From NCBI RefSeq assembly GCF_947499585.1, contig NZ_CANMOO010000002.1, forward strand, positions 930,001 through 994,000: DNA of 64,000 nt. Direction: 5' to 3'. Positions 51,834 through 61,524 of this stretch are shown here, in pieces. The stretch is from an uncultured Allomuricauda sp. GTDB lineage: Bacteria > Bacteroidota > Bacteroidia > Flavobacteriales > Flavobacteriaceae. The notes under the pieces were generated by a model. It was given only the letters and a program-made list of their open reading frames with translations, searched no databases and was not told the DNA's origin. The translations under genes and the position numbers were made by a program. Every line of letters begins with the position of its first letter. Positions within the stretch are counted from its first letter, which is position 1.

Positions 51834-51862
51834 ATAAAAAACCCTGATGAATTCATCAGGGT
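51830..51862 (-). terminator. terminator after the cold-shock gene
   Basis: Perfect 22-bp palindrome 51841-51862 (arms ACCCTGATGAA/TTCATCAGGGT). On the minus strand it is followed by TTTTTATTTAA, so it ends the cold-shock transcript; on the plus strand it protects or ends the tadA message without a T-run. Confidence 0.75.
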
Positions 51863-51890
51863 CTAATCAAATCAAAATAAAATATTGTTG

Positions 51891-52082
51891 TTAGATTACC
51901 TGCACTTGTGCAGCAACCACTCCTTTTCTTCCTTCTTCTTCTTGGTATTCTACTTTGTCGCCTTCGTTCAATTCCACTCCGTTCAATGCCGTAACATGAA
52001 CAAAAATGTCTTTTCCTGTGTCGTCGTTGGTAATAAACCCAAAACCTTTGGATCCATTAAAAAATTTTACTGTGCCAGTCAT
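51891..52082 (-). CDS. CspA-family cold-shock protein
   Basis: A 63-residue single cold-shock domain. RNP1 is KGFGFI (12-17) and RNP2 DIFVHV (25-30); the start MTGTVKFFNGSKGFGFI is classical. It binds single-stranded RNA and melts structure. Length is normal. An AT-rich inverted repeat (52098-52124) lies 15 bp upstream in the probable 5' leader, reminiscent of the long structured leaders of csp genes. The gene has its own terminator. Confidence 0.92.
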   Translation of the reverse strand: MTGTVKFFNGSKGFGFITNDDTGKDIFVHVTALNGVELNEGDKVEYQEEEGRKGVVAAQVQVI

Positions 52083-52097
52083 TAAAATAAGTAATTG

Positions 52098-52124
52098 TTA
52101 AAATACTAAAGTAGGGTATTTTAA
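52098..52124 (-). other. AT-rich hairpin in the csp 5' leader
   Basis: Perfect 9-bp stem TTAAAATAC/GTATTTTAA (52098-52106 with 52116-52124) and 9-nt loop, 15 bp before the csp start codon. As a weak AT hairpin it could melt or fold with temperature. Confidence 0.4.
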
Positions 52125-52162
52125 ATATACCTAGGTGAAATAAGCTTTAAATCTTGTGAAAA

Positions 52163-52426
52163 TTATTGATTTTCAGCATTTTTCTGCTCTTTACCTTGCA
52201 TTTTTTTAACGTTCTCGTTGGTTAACATATAATCTTTCATGCTTTTCCCTTTGCTTTCTTTTATCAAAAAAAGAGGCATTGCTATAAGGAAAAGCCCTAC
52301 AGTTCCAAATCCAATATATTTGTTTGCTGTAGCAAGATTATCTTCTTTGATTGTAAAACCATAGATAATTGAGGAGAAGGAAAGCAACACGATTAAAACG
52401 ATTATGTATTTAAGCTTGAACTTCAT
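52163..52426 (-). CDS. small membrane protein downstream of ClC
   Basis: An 87-residue protein with two hydrophobic segments (about 5-25 and 38-57) and a charged C-terminal tail (KKMQGKEQKNAENQ). No named family recognised; small proteins of this form are frequent in flavobacteria. Its ATG overlaps the ClC stop by 4 bp, so it is translated with the channel and could be an accessory of it (inference). Confidence 0.65.
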   Translation of the reverse strand: MKFKLKYIIVLIVLLSFSSIIYGFTIKEDNLATANKYIGFGTVGLFLIAMPLFLIKESKGKSMKDYMLTNENVKKMQGKEQKNAENQ

Positions 52427-54207
52427 CGGGTGTAATTAATTAGTTTTCTGCGGTACGCTGTTAGCAATTTTGATTTGGAAATAAAGCCGATATATTTTCC
52501 TTCTTTGATGACCGGTAGGTTCCAAGCACCGCTATCCTGAAATTTTCGCATAACAACTTTCATGCTATCGGTATCATAGAAAATGTGTTCTGGCGGGGCA
52601 TGCATTAAATTTTTCACATAAACGGAATTGTAAAGGTCGTTATCGAACATGAATTCACGGATATCATCCAGAACTATAATGCCCATTAATTTTTCTTCCT
52701 CATTTAAAACAGGAAAAATATTTCTTTTTGATTTTGAAACTGATTCGTGTAGCATTTCACCAAGAGACATTTCTGGACGAACTGACTTAAAGTTTTTTTC
52801 TATGACATCATCCATTTCCATTAATCCCAAAACCATCTGATCTTTATTATGGGTTAAAACAGCTCCTATTTTTGCTAGCTCTTTAGTGTAAATGGTATAA
52901 TCCAATGCATTTTTGGTTATTAAATAGGATATGGAAGCTGTAATCATTAATGGGACAAAAAGTTGATAGCCTCCAGTAATTTCAGCAATCAAGAAAATGG
53001 CGGTTAGGGGGGCATGGATTACCCCTGCAATTAATCCTGCCATACCAATGAGCGTGAAATTACTTTCAGAAACCTCAAAACCAAGTCCAAGGTTATTGAT
53101 GATTTTTGCAACCACATTGCCCAAAGCACTGCCCATAACCATGGTAGGAATAAAAATTCCGCCAGCACCACCGGCAGCGAAAGTTGTGGTCATAGCAATT
53201 GCCTTAAAAATGATAATGCCAAATAAAAGGGCAATCACTACCCATATATTGGAGGTGTAGGCATCAAAAGGGGTTTTGCCCAAAGCTTTTAAATGGTCTC
53301 CTTCCAACAGATTGTTTATAAAACCAAAACCTTCACCATATAAAGGGGGAATAGCATACAGCATAATCCCTATGGCAATACCGCCAACGAGAAGCTTGTA
53401 TTTTGGACTTTTAAAGCGCTTGAATAAATCAAAAATTCCAAAATACATCTTGGTGAAATATATGGAAGCAAATGCTGTTCCCACTCCCAACAGAATATAG
53501 AAAAAAGTGTCCTTGAGTTGAAATCCTTCAGATAGTGAAAAGCTAAAAAGTACTTCGTTGCCTAAAAAGAAATAGGAAGTAAGTACACCAGAAATTGAAG
53601 CCAAAAGCAATGGAAGCATGGAGAGCATGGTCAAATCCAAAGTAAATACTTCAACAGCAAAAATAATGGCAGCAATGGGTGACTGAAAAATGGATGATAT
53701 TGCACCAGCAGATGCACAAGCCACTAACAAGGAACGTGTTTTGGCATCTATATGAAACAATCTACTAAGATTTGAACCTAGTGCCGACCCTGATTTAACA
53801 GCTGGCCCGAGTAATCCCACAGATCCCCCAAAACCAACAGTTAATGGTGCAGCAATTAAAGGGGTATAAATATCTTTTACTGACAACAACCCTCCTTTTT
53901 TAGAGAGCGAGAAAATTATAGAGGACACCGCATGTTGTATGGGCTTTTTATGAACGAATTTCACATATAGAAAGACCAATGCCAGACCAACGATAGGCAA
54001 AATAAAGTATAGCTGATTTTCAGAAAAAACTATTCCTTTTTCTAATAGGGATTGGATAAAATAAGTAGTGTTTTTTAAAGTAACCGCGACCAATCCTGCC
54101 AAAAAACCAACCGCTAAGCTCATGATATGAACAAAGGTCCTATTGGAGATGTTTTTATATCGCCATTTAAGGAAACGGGTCAGTAAACTTTTCTTTTTGT
54201 TGGGCAT
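52423..54207 (-). CDS. ClC-family chloride channel/antiporter with CBS domains
   Basis: A 594-residue membrane protein. ClC selectivity motifs are readable: the GGSVGLLGP region (variant of GREGP), and GGIFIPTMVMGSALG (GxFxP). About ten to twelve helices cover residues 20-440. Two C-terminal CBS domains (about 460-585) include ILDDIREFMFDNDL-like and PVIKEGKYIGFISKSKL segments, likely binding adenine nucleotides. The canonical GSGIP motif near the N-terminus is not obvious, so channel versus antiporter mode is undecided. It shares an operon with a small membrane protein. Confidence 0.88.
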   Translation of the reverse strand: MPNKKKSLLTRFLKWRYKNISNRTFVHIMSLAVGFLAGLVAVTLKNTTYFIQSLLEKGIVFSENQLYFILPIVGLALVFLYVKFVHKKPIQHAVSSIIFSLSKKGGLLSVKDIYTPLIAAPLTVGFGGSVGLLGPAVKSGSALGSNLSRLFHIDAKTRSLLVACASAGAISSIFQSPIAAIIFAVEVFTLDLTMLSMLPLLLASISGVLTSYFFLGNEVLFSFSLSEGFQLKDTFFYILLGVGTAFASIYFTKMYFGIFDLFKRFKSPKYKLLVGGIAIGIMLYAIPPLYGEGFGFINNLLEGDHLKALGKTPFDAYTSNIWVVIALLFGIIIFKAIAMTTTFAAGGAGGIFIPTMVMGSALGNVVAKIINNLGLGFEVSESNFTLIGMAGLIAGVIHAPLTAIFLIAEITGGYQLFVPLMITASISYLITKNALDYTIYTKELAKIGAVLTHNKDQMVLGLMEMDDVIEKNFKSVRPEMSLGEMLHESVSKSKRNIFPVLNEEEKLMGIIVLDDIREFMFDNDLYNSVYVKNLMHAPPEHIFYDTDSMKVVMRKFQDSGAWNLPVIKEGKYIGFISKSKLLTAYRRKLINYTR

Positions 54208-54232
54208 GGAGTTGATGGTACACTTAAAAGTA

Positions 54233-54260
54233 TTAAAAAATCCCGCTTAAGAGCGGGATT
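54233..54260 (-). terminator. terminator after aspS
   Basis: Stem AATCCCGCT/AGCGGGATT (54239-54247 with 54252-54260), 4-nt loop, then a T6 tail on the minus strand. It ends aspS before the ClC gene. Confidence 0.85.
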
Positions 54261-54270
54261 CAGAAATATC

Positions 54271-56019
54271 TTATAAATCTAGTTTTAGACGAAGCTCTTT
54301 TAATTGCTCATCATCAATGGTAGCAGGAGCATCTATCATTACATCTCTTCCACTATTGTTTTTAGGGAAAGCAATAAAATCCCGAATGGTTTCCTGTCCA
54401 CCTAAAATAGCCACTAATCTGTCTAGACCAAATGCAATTCCGCCATGTGGGGGTGCTCCGTATTGGAAAGCATCCATTAAGAATCCGAATTGTGCTTTTG
54501 CTTGCTCTTGGGTAAAACCTAGATGCTTGAACATGGTAGCCTGAATTTCTTTATCATGAATACGGATGGAACCACCGCCAATTTCGTTCCCGTTCAATAC
54601 CAAATCATAGGCGTTTGCCTTTACTTCACCAGGATTGGTTTCCAGTAGTTCTAACTGTCCGGGTTTGGGGGAGGTAAACGGATGATGCATAGCATGGTAA
54701 TGGCCAGTTTCTTCATCTAATTCCAATAATGGAAAATCAACGACCCATAAAGGCGCAAATTCATCTGGTTTTCTCAGACCTAAACGTTCTGCTAATTCCA
54801 TACGCAATGCACTTAATTGAGCCCTTGTTTCATTGGTATTTCCTGAAAGTACGCAGATAAGGTCTCCCGTTTTGGCTTTGGTCACTTCTGCCCATTTGGC
54901 CAAATCCTCTTGGTCGTAAAATTTATCAACTGAAGATTTGTAAGTGCCATCTTCATTACATTTTACATAGACCATGCCTTTGGCGCCTACCTGTGGCCTT
55001 CTAACCCAATCAATAAGTTTGTCAATTTCTTTTCGGGTATAGGAAGCCCCACCCGGAACCGCAATACCAACCACCAACTCTGCTGAGTTGAATACATTAA
55101 AATCTTTGTGTTGGGCAACGGTGTTAAGTTCTCCGAACTCCATTCCAAAACGAATGTCAGGTTTGTCATTACCATACAAACGCATTGCATCATCATACGT
55201 CATTCTCGGAAAATCTTGTGAATCTATGCCGTGAACTTCTTTTAGCAAATGTTTGGTTAATCCCTCGAAAGCATTTAAAATATCCTCTTGTTCCACAAAG
55301 GCCATTTCACAATCTATCTGCGTAAATTCAGGTTGCCTGTCAGCTCTTAGATCTTCATCCCTAAAACACTTTACAATCTGAAAATACTTGTCCATTCCAC
55401 CAACCATAAGCAATTGCTTAAAAGTTTGTGGGGATTGGGGGAGGGCATAAAACTGCCCTTCATTCATCCTACTGGGAACAATAAAATCTCTAGCACCTTC
55501 CGGTGTGGATTTTATTAAATAGGGAGTTTCAACTTCAATAAATCCGTGATCGGAAAGGTATTTCCGTACTTCCATACTCACCTTATGTCTAAAAATAAGA
55601 TTGTCTTTAACGGGATTTCTTCGAATATCCAGATAGCGATATTTCATACGAATATCTTCACCACCATCTGTATTATCTTCAATGGTAAAAGGTGGCAAAA
55701 TAGATTCATTTAATATTTGAAGTTCGGTTACAAGGACTTCTATATCTCCTGTTGGAATGTTTGGGTTTTTAGAGGCTCGTTCAATTACCAGACCTTTAAT
55801 TTGAATAACAGTTTCACGCCCAAGCTCCTTGACCTTTTCCAAAAGCTCAGTAGAAGTACGGTCTTGGTCAAGTACCAATTGCGTAATACCATAACGGTCA
55901 CGAAGGTCTATCCAGATCACAAAGCCTTTGTCCCTTACTTTATGAACCCAACCACTTAAGACTACTTCTTTATTTATATGTGATGTTCTTAAGTCACCAC
56001 AGGTGTTACTTCTATACAT
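54271..56019 (-). CDS. aspS: aspartyl-tRNA synthetase
   Basis: A 582-residue class II aminoacyl-tRNA synthetase charging tRNA-Asp. The N-terminal OB-fold ([21 protein letters not shown]), motif 2 ([19 protein letters not shown]) and motif 3 ([16 protein letters not shown]) are all present, with the bacterial-type GAD insertion (about 280-420). Length is the bacterial type. It is monocistronic, with its own terminator. Upstream is the long AT-rich gap 56020-56376. Confidence 0.95.
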   Translation of the reverse strand: MYRSNTCGDLRTSHINKEVVLSGWVHKVRDKGFVIWIDLRDRYGITQLVLDQDRTSTELLEKVKELGRETVIQIKGLVIERASKNPNIPTGDIEVLVTELQILNESILPPFTIEDNTDGGEDIRMKYRYLDIRRNPVKDNLIFRHKVSMEVRKYLSDHGFIEVETPYLIKSTPEGARDFIVPSRMNEGQFYALPQSPQTFKQLLMVGGMDKYFQIVKCFRDEDLRADRQPEFTQIDCEMAFVEQEDILNAFEGLTKHLLKEVHGIDSQDFPRMTYDDAMRLYGNDKPDIRFGMEFGELNTVAQHKDFNVFNSAELVVGIAVPGGASYTRKEIDKLIDWVRRPQVGAKGMVYVKCNEDGTYKSSVDKFYDQEDLAKWAEVTKAKTGDLICVLSGNTNETRAQLSALRMELAERLGLRKPDEFAPLWVVDFPLLELDEETGHYHAMHHPFTSPKPGQLELLETNPGEVKANAYDLVLNGNEIGGGSIRIHDKEIQATMFKHLGFTQEQAKAQFGFLMDAFQYGAPPHGGIAFGLDRLVAILGGQETIRDFIAFPKNNSGRDVMIDAPATIDDEQLKELRLKLDL

Positions 56020-56376
56020 GATTTCTATCTGAGCGGCAAATTTAAGAGGAATGTGAATATATACCGCTAGATATCTAGATTTTCTGTTGGAGCATAAACT
56101 TTATCCAAAATCGAATAGCATTTTTCTGATTTTATCTTAACAATATTTAGTAAGCTTTTTGGCAATTTAAAATTTACATTAAAGTCAGTTCAAGGGTTTT
56201 TCTGTTTCAATTTATCGGTAAATAACTTAAATAATATCATTTCTAAAAATATCAAATAGCTGATAAATAGATATTTATGAGTTTAATGTAAATTAATTGT
56301 TATTTAAATGTGTAATTAATGTAAAATAATTGTAGCTTTATTACGTTAGATAAAAGAATTTATAATCCCATTTAAT
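56020..56376. other. AT-rich intergenic region between aspS and the MORN-like gene
   Basis: 357 bp without a gene. It contains a 12-bp palindrome CTAGATATCTAG (56067-56078), an inverted half-copy AATTTACATT (56171-56180), and a 16-bp direct repeat (56285-56333). A -7-like TAGCTTTA (one mismatch) lies at 56333-56340. No T-box or tRNA-like structure was seen ahead of aspS. Confidence 0.5.
56285..56333 (+). repeat. 16-bp direct repeat upstream of the MORN-like gene
   Basis: AATGTAAATTAATTGT (56285-56300) and AATGTAAAATAATTGT (56318-56333), 15/16 identical and 33 bp apart (about three helical turns). An inverted copy of the first ten bases lies at 56171-56180. Candidate regulator binding array. 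Confidence 0.45.
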
Positions 56377-56727
56377 ATGAAGAAAGCAATATTTTTTTTA
56401 GCAGTGATGTTTTCGGTTTGTATGTATCCACAGGATACAGAACCGACTTTTGAAAAAGTGGGGAAAATGGTAAAAGCTACATATTTTCACGAAAATGGCG
56501 AAATAGCCCAAACAGGGTATCTGTTAAAAGGAAAATTACATGGACAATGGTTTATGTACAATGTAGATGGCAAAAAAATAGCCTCTGGAAAATACAATGA
56601 AGGAAAGAAGTCTGGTAAGTGGTTCTTTTGGGAAGCTCAGATTTTAAAAGAAGTTGATTTTGCAAATAACAGAATTGTTAATGTAAAAAACTGGAACCAA
56701 TCTGAAGTTGTTTCAGTAGACAATTAA
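56377..56727 (+). CDS. exported MORN-repeat-like protein
   Basis: A 116-residue exported protein; signal peptide about 1-18 (ending CMY-PQ). The body contains two or three MORN/YwqK-type repeats: FHENGEIAQTGYLLKGKLHGQWFMY, then DGKKIASGKYNEGKKSGKWFFW. Such repeats form a flat beta surface for protein or lipid contact; they are widespread in Bacteroidota (sometimes labelled toxin-antitoxin YwqK-like). The function is unknown. It is monocistronic with repeats upstream and a strong terminator downstream. Confidence 0.75.
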   Translation: MKKAIFFLAVMFSVCMYPQDTEPTFEKVGKMVKATYFHENGEIAQTGYLLKGKLHGQWFMYNVDGKKIASGKYNEGKKSGKWFFWEAQILKEVDFANNRIVNVKNWNQSEVVSVDN

Positions 56728-56747
56728 GTTAGATAAATTTATAAATA

Positions 56748-56778
56748 AAAAAGCCCTGGCAATTTGCCAGGGCTTTTT
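56748..56778. terminator. bidirectional terminator
   Basis: Stem GCCCTGGC/GCCAGGGC (56753-56760 with 56766-56773), 5-nt loop, flanked by A5 and T5-6. It separates the MORN-like gene from the convergent RND permease gene. Confidence 0.9.
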
Positions 56779-56800
56779 TATTTATAAGGCACTTTCTTTA

Positions 56801-59800
56801 CTAAGCAGCAATATCAAGAGCCTCTTTTTTATTCTCTTCTTTTCTAATTCTGTTTTTTCTAACTCTTACTTTAACTCTATAGACAAGGCTAAATAGAATA
56901 GGAACAACAATTAAAGTTAAAAAGGTAGCAATCAACAATCCGTAAATTACCGTCCAGGCCAAAGGCCCCCAGAAAATTACGTTATCACCTCCTAAGTAGA
57001 TATTTGGATTAAACTCACTGAAGAGAGTAAAGAAATTAATATTGAATCCTGTTGCCAATGGGATCAATCCTAATATTGTGGTAATTGCTGTAAGCAGCAC
57101 AGGGCGTAACCTTGCCTTACCACCTTTAACAACAGCTTCCGTAAAGTCTTCAGAACTTAACAATTCATCATCTTCCAACTCAAGCTCCACAGTCTTCCTA
57201 TCAATAAGCAGTTGAGTATAATCTAATAGAACCACCCCGTTGTTTACAACAATACCAGCAAGGGAAATAATCCCCATCATGGTCATCATTATAACAAATG
57301 CGCTTCCTGTAGCAACAATACCACCAAATACTCCTATCAAACTCAAGAAAATGGCCAACATGATGATTCCCGGTTTTGAAACAGAGTTGAACTGGAAAAT
57401 TAAAATGAAGAAAATTAATCCGAGACCCGTAAAAAATGCTCCCATCAAAAACGCCATTTGTTTGTTTTGCTCTTCTATCTGACCGGTGTAATCAATATGT
57501 ATTCCAGCGGGAAGGTCATTGAAACTTTCCATTTCGTCTTGAACTTTGCTTACAATTGCACCTGCATCCGTAAATCCTGGCGCAAGGGCTGAATAAACGG
57601 TAACAACACGTTTTACATCACGATGTTTAATCGCACTAAAACCAGAGCTATTTACCTGCTTTGCAACAGCGGAAACTGGTACTTCTTTTATTTGACCTGA
57701 AGATTGATCTCTAAAAGTGATTTTTTGGTTAAAAATTGCACTTGTATTGTATCTATTTTCCTCATTAAAGCGAACATAAATATCATAATCCTCACCATCT
57801 TCTTTATAGATTCCAGCTTTAGCACCAAATATTGAATTACGGAGTTGTTGTCCAACTTGACCGGTTGCTACACCAAGCTCTCCAGCTTTCTTTCTATCCA
57901 CAGCAACCAGCATGGCGGGTTTAGATTTATTTACATCAATTTTAAGCTCATCAATTCCCGGGATGTTTTTTGCGTTGATATAGTTGCGCATTCTTTCCGC
58001 AGTAGCAATCAATTCAGAATAATCATCTCCTTCCAATTCAATATTGATAGGATATCCTGCTGGCGGGCCAACGGCATCTTTCTCTACAGAAATGGCAACA
58101 CCAGGATACACATCTTTCAAAGCTTCTTGTACCATTTTTAGCAGGTCATTGCTATCAGCTCCTTCGCGGAATTTATATTCCCGCATGGTTGCAGTAATTT
58201 TTCCACGGTGAGGCATTTCTGCTGCAGAACCACCATCTGTTTGTGGATTTCCAGCACCTTCACCTACTTGGGAAACTGCACTTTCTGTTAGGAAATTGTA
58301 ATCTCCGTGCAAATAGGCATCTTCATTAATGATATCATACACCCTTTGCTCAACCTCATTGGTAATCTCGTTGGTTTTCTTAATGTCTGTTCCTTCAGGA
58401 TATTCTATATAAACAATAATCTGATTTGGCGTATTGTCTGGAAAGAATTCCACCTTAGTACGTTGACTTCCAACGGAAGCCCCAAAGCCCATAAAAGCAA
58501 GAAAGAGTAATACAAATGTGCCTATGGCAATGAAAATAGGTTTTCTTCCAGTTAGTGCTTTTCTAAGTGTTTTTTCATAGAATCTTTCCCATCTAGGTAA
58601 GATTTTATTCTGAAAACCATTGGCCCAATTTCTTAAAAAGAGTCTATAGATCCAAAGCAAAATAGAAGTCACTATCATTAAGGTACCTAAGGCTCTATAG
58701 CTTCCACCAAAAATCAAGATCAGCAATCCAATTCCTGCCATGATTGCTGTTATTTTAATGATTTGCTTTATTGGCATGTTTTTGTCTTCAGTGGTCATAA
58801 ATTGTGACACCAATACCGAGTTAAAGAAGATGGCCACAAACAATGACGATCCAAGAACAACGGATAAAGTCACTGGGAAATAAATCATAAACTGTCCCAT
58901 TACTCCTGGCCAAAGTCCAAGCGGTACAAAGGCAGCAACCGTAGTTAATGTGGAAATAATAATTGGGAAAGCAATTTCTCCAATTCCTTTTTTAGCTGCT
59001 TGTATGCGGGACATACCTTCTTCATCCATTAAACGGTATACGTTTTCTACAACCACGATACCATTATCCACCAGCATACCAAGACCCATGATCAAACCAA
59101 AAAGAATCATGGTATTCATTGTGTACCCTAAAAGACTCAAAATCATCAAGGACATGAACATTGACATAGGGATTGCAAACCCTACAAAAAGAGCGTTTTT
59201 AAACCCTAAAAAGAACATTAATACAGTAACAACCAGTATAATCCCAAAAATGATATTGTTTACCAGGTCATCAACCTGACCTATAGTTTTTGATGATTGA
59301 TCATTGGCAATACTTACTTCTAAATCTTGGGGAAATACATTTTTAACAGCATCCTCGACAATTACCTGAATTTGTTCTGCGGCGGCAACCATGTTTTTAC
59401 CGGCACGTTTTTTAACATCCAACATTACAACTGGGTGTCCAAATTCTCTTGCGTAGGTTGTTTTGTCCTCTTCTTTAAATGTAACTACAGCAATGTCCTT
59501 TAAATAAATAGGATTGTCGTTTTCAGACTTTACCACAAAGTTTTCAAGCTCATTGGGCTTATCGATTTCACCAACAATTCTTATAGTTCTACGTTGTCCG
59601 CTTGTAATTAAGTTTCCAGCAGAAATTGTTGTGTTTCCATTACCAATAGTATTGATAATATCGTCGAAACTAACTTGGGCAGCCATCATTTTGTAAATGT
59701 CCACCGCAACTTCTACTTCCTTTTCTTGAGCACCACGTATATCAACTTGTTTTATTTCTTGTAGACTCTCAATCTCATCCTCCAAATACTCGCCATATTC

Positions 59801-60310
59801 TTTTAGTTTATCAATTGGATAATCTCCAGAGATATTGATGTTTAGAATAGGAATCTCTTCGGACATGCTCAAGTCGAAAACATTGGGTTCAACTTTAGCA
59901 CCATTAAAAGTGGGCCAGTCTTCACTAGCTGTTTCGGTATCGACTTCGTCTTTTATTTTTTGCTTGGCCGCGTCTACTGTTATGCTTTCATCAAACTCCA
60001 CAATGATTATGGAATAATCTTCTTGAGATGTTGAGGTTATCTCCACCACGTTACTAACCGTTTTGAGCTCGTCTTCAAGCGGGTCGGTAATCAGTTTTTC
60101 AATATCCTCTGCTGTATTTCCAGGGTAGACCGAGCTAATATAAATTTTGGTCTCTTTTATCTCTGGAAAGTTCTCTCGGGGCATGCTAAAATAGGCGGAT
60201 GCTCCTAGAAAAAGGATGACAGCAATTAAAACATACATTGTTGTTTTATTGTCAATAGCCCATGATGCCAGCCCAAATTCTTTATCTACTTTTTTCTTTT
60301 GCTTACTCAT
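56801..60310 (-). CDS. RND-family efflux transporter permease
   Basis: An 1169-residue inner-membrane pump subunit. It has the RND form: a first membrane helix near residue 25, a large periplasmic loop, a central block of helices (about 345-560) with GMLVDNGIVVVENVYR carrying the proton-relay acidic residue, a second loop, and a C-terminal helix block (about 950-1150). An extra stretch of two or so helices (about 515-560) lies between the two halves, as in many Bacteroidota RND pumps. It works with the HlyD adaptor and TolC-like channel encoded upstream. Substrates are unknown; drugs or fatty acids are typical. Confidence 0.88.
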   Translation of the reverse strand: MSKQKKKVDKEFGLASWAIDNKTTMYVLIAVILFLGASAYFSMPRENFPEIKETKIYISSVYPGNTAEDIEKLITDPLEDELKTVSNVVEITSTSQEDYSIIIVEFDESITVDAAKQKIKDEVDTETASEDWPTFNGAKVEPNVFDLSMSEEIPILNINISGDYPIDKLKEYGEYLEDEIESLQEIKQVDIRGAQEKEVEVAVDIYKMMAAQVSFDDIINTIGNGNTTISAGNLITSGQRRTIRIVGEIDKPNELENFVVKSENDNPIYLKDIAVVTFKEEDKTTYAREFGHPVVMLDVKKRAGKNMVAAAEQIQVIVEDAVKNVFPQDLEVSIANDQSSKTIGQVDDLVNNIIFGIILVVTVLMFFLGFKNALFVGFAIPMSMFMSLMILSLLGYTMNTMILFGLIMGLGMLVDNGIVVVENVYRLMDEEGMSRIQAAKKGIGEIAFPIIISTLTTVAAFVPLGLWPGVMGQFMIYFPVTLSVVLGSSLFVAIFFNSVLVSQFMTTEDKNMPIKQIIKITAIMAGIGLLILIFGGSYRALGTLMIVTSILLWIYRLFLRNWANGFQNKILPRWERFYEKTLRKALTGRKPIFIAIGTFVLLFLAFMGFGASVGSQRTKVEFFPDNTPNQIIVYIEYPEGTDIKKTNEITNEVEQRVYDIINEDAYLHGDYNFLTESAVSQVGEGAGNPQTDGGSAAEMPHRGKITATMREYKFREGADSNDLLKMVQEALKDVYPGVAISVEKDAVGPPAGYPINIELEGDDYSELIATAERMRNYINAKNIPGIDELKIDVNKSKPAMLVAVDRKKAGELGVATGQVGQQLRNSIFGAKAGIYKEDGEDYDIYVRFNEENRYNTSAIFNQKITFRDQSSGQIKEVPVSAVAKQVNSSGFSAIKHRDVKRVVTVYSALAPGFTDAGAIVSKVQDEMESFNDLPAGIHIDYTGQIEEQNKQMAFLMGAFFTGLGLIFFILIFQFNSVSKPGIIMLAIFLSLIGVFGGIVATGSAFVIMMTMMGIISLAGIVVNNGVVLLDYTQLLIDRKTVELELEDDELLSSEDFTEAVVKGGKARLRPVLLTAITTILGLIPLATGFNINFFTLFSEFNPNIYLGGDNVIFWGPLAWTVIYGLLIATFLTLIVVPILFSLVYRVKVRVRKNRIRKEENKKEALDIAA

Positions 60311-60326
60311 AATCTATGTCTTTTGG

Positions 60327-61502
60327 CTATTGGCCATTCTTGATTTTTACTTTCTGCCCTTCTTTAACGCTTCTTGCGCCTTCATCAATAATACCATCGC
60401 CATTATTGACCCCAGAAAGCACTTCTACATAATCTCCCTGAGTTTTCCCGGTAGTGATAATTACTTTTTGCGCTATGGCATCAGAAGAAATAGAATCAGC
60501 ATTTACTAAATAAACATACTGCTCTCCTTCTGCATTTTCAGAAACGATACTTTGAGGAATTAGAATAGCATTCTCATTGGTATAATCATTGATCATAACC
60601 TTCGCGGTAAGGTTTGGCTTTATGTTGCCGCCATTACTTGGAACAGGAATTTCAGCTGTAAAAGATCTGTTGCTTGGATTTATAAAATTGCCCGTCTGTC
60701 TTACTTTGGTGGTAACGCTATCGCCAAGTACTGGGAAATAGACATTAACATTTTTCCCTGGCGTAACATTGGGTAAATGACTTTCTGGAACTTCTACTTT
60801 AATGTACATATTGGTTAGGTTCACAATACGGAAAACCTCAGAACCTGGACCCGGACTAACAACAGTACCTTGATCTTTGATTACATCATCAATGATTCCT
60901 GAGAATGGAGCTCTGATAGTAGATTTAGAAACTTGGCTCTGCATCTGTTTTACTGCACTTTCCTGAGCTTCATAGGCTGTTTTGGCCTGTAGATACTGAA
61001 TTTCTGAACCAATATTTTGTTCCCAAAGACTTTTTTGACGCTCAAAAGTGGTTTTTTCCAATGCAGCTTGTGTTTTCATTTGTGCCAATTGGCTTGACAA
61101 ACCTCCATCATCAATTAAAGCCAACAATTGTCCCTTTTTCACTTTTTGACCTTCCTTAACATAAACACGGTTTAATGTGCCCGATATTTCTGGATAAACA
61201 AGTACATTCTGTTTTGTGGTTACGTTACCTTGAAGTTCTAAATAGTGATCAAACTTTTCAGTTTTTGCTTCTATAGTTGTTACCAGTGGTAATTTTGCAT
61301 TATCATCCAACAACGCAATTACAGAATCCAAGGATTGAATTTCCATCTCCAATCCCTTTTGTTGATTAGTAATTTCTGTTCGCTTTGCTCGAATTGCTTC
61401 TAAATCGTTCCCAGCGATAACATTTTCTACCGAACCATTGTTTCCTCCTCCGCAAGAAGATAAAACAAGTGCTGTAAGTACTAGATATATTAAATTTTTC
61501 AT
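60327..61502 (-). CDS. RND efflux periplasmic adaptor (HlyD family lipoprotein)
   Basis: A 391-residue membrane-fusion protein. The signal ends in a lipobox LSSC17, so the protein is lipid-anchored. A short coiled coil (about 35-70) precedes a lipoyl half (YVKEGQKVKKGQLLALIDD), a helical hairpin (about 135-185), the second lipoyl half (STIRAPFSGIID), and beta-barrel/membrane-proximal domains. It bridges the RND permease (16 bp downstream) and the TolC-like channel (22 bp upstream). Confidence 0.88.
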   Translation of the reverse strand: MKNLIYLVLTALVLSSCGGGNNGSVENVIAGNDLEAIRAKRTEITNQQKGLEMEIQSLDSVIALLDDNAKLPLVTTIEAKTEKFDHYLELQGNVTTKQNVLVYPEISGTLNRVYVKEGQKVKKGQLLALIDDGGLSSQLAQMKTQAALEKTTFERQKSLWEQNIGSEIQYLQAKTAYEAQESAVKQMQSQVSKSTIRAPFSGIIDDVIKDQGTVVSPGPGSEVFRIVNLTNMYIKVEVPESHLPNVTPGKNVNVYFPVLGDSVTTKVRQTGNFINPSNRSFTAEIPVPSNGGNIKPNLTAKVMINDYTNENAILIPQSIVSENAEGEQYVYLVNADSISSDAIAQKVIITTGKTQGDYVEVLSGVNNGDGIIDEGARSVKEGQKVKIKNGQ

Positions 61503-61524
61503 GTTGATATGGTTTTCTTTTTGA

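Noticed and set aside
56067..56078. Perfect palindrome CTAGATATCTAG
   Set aside because: Short, AT-rich and not near a start codon; expected by chance often enough in such DNA.
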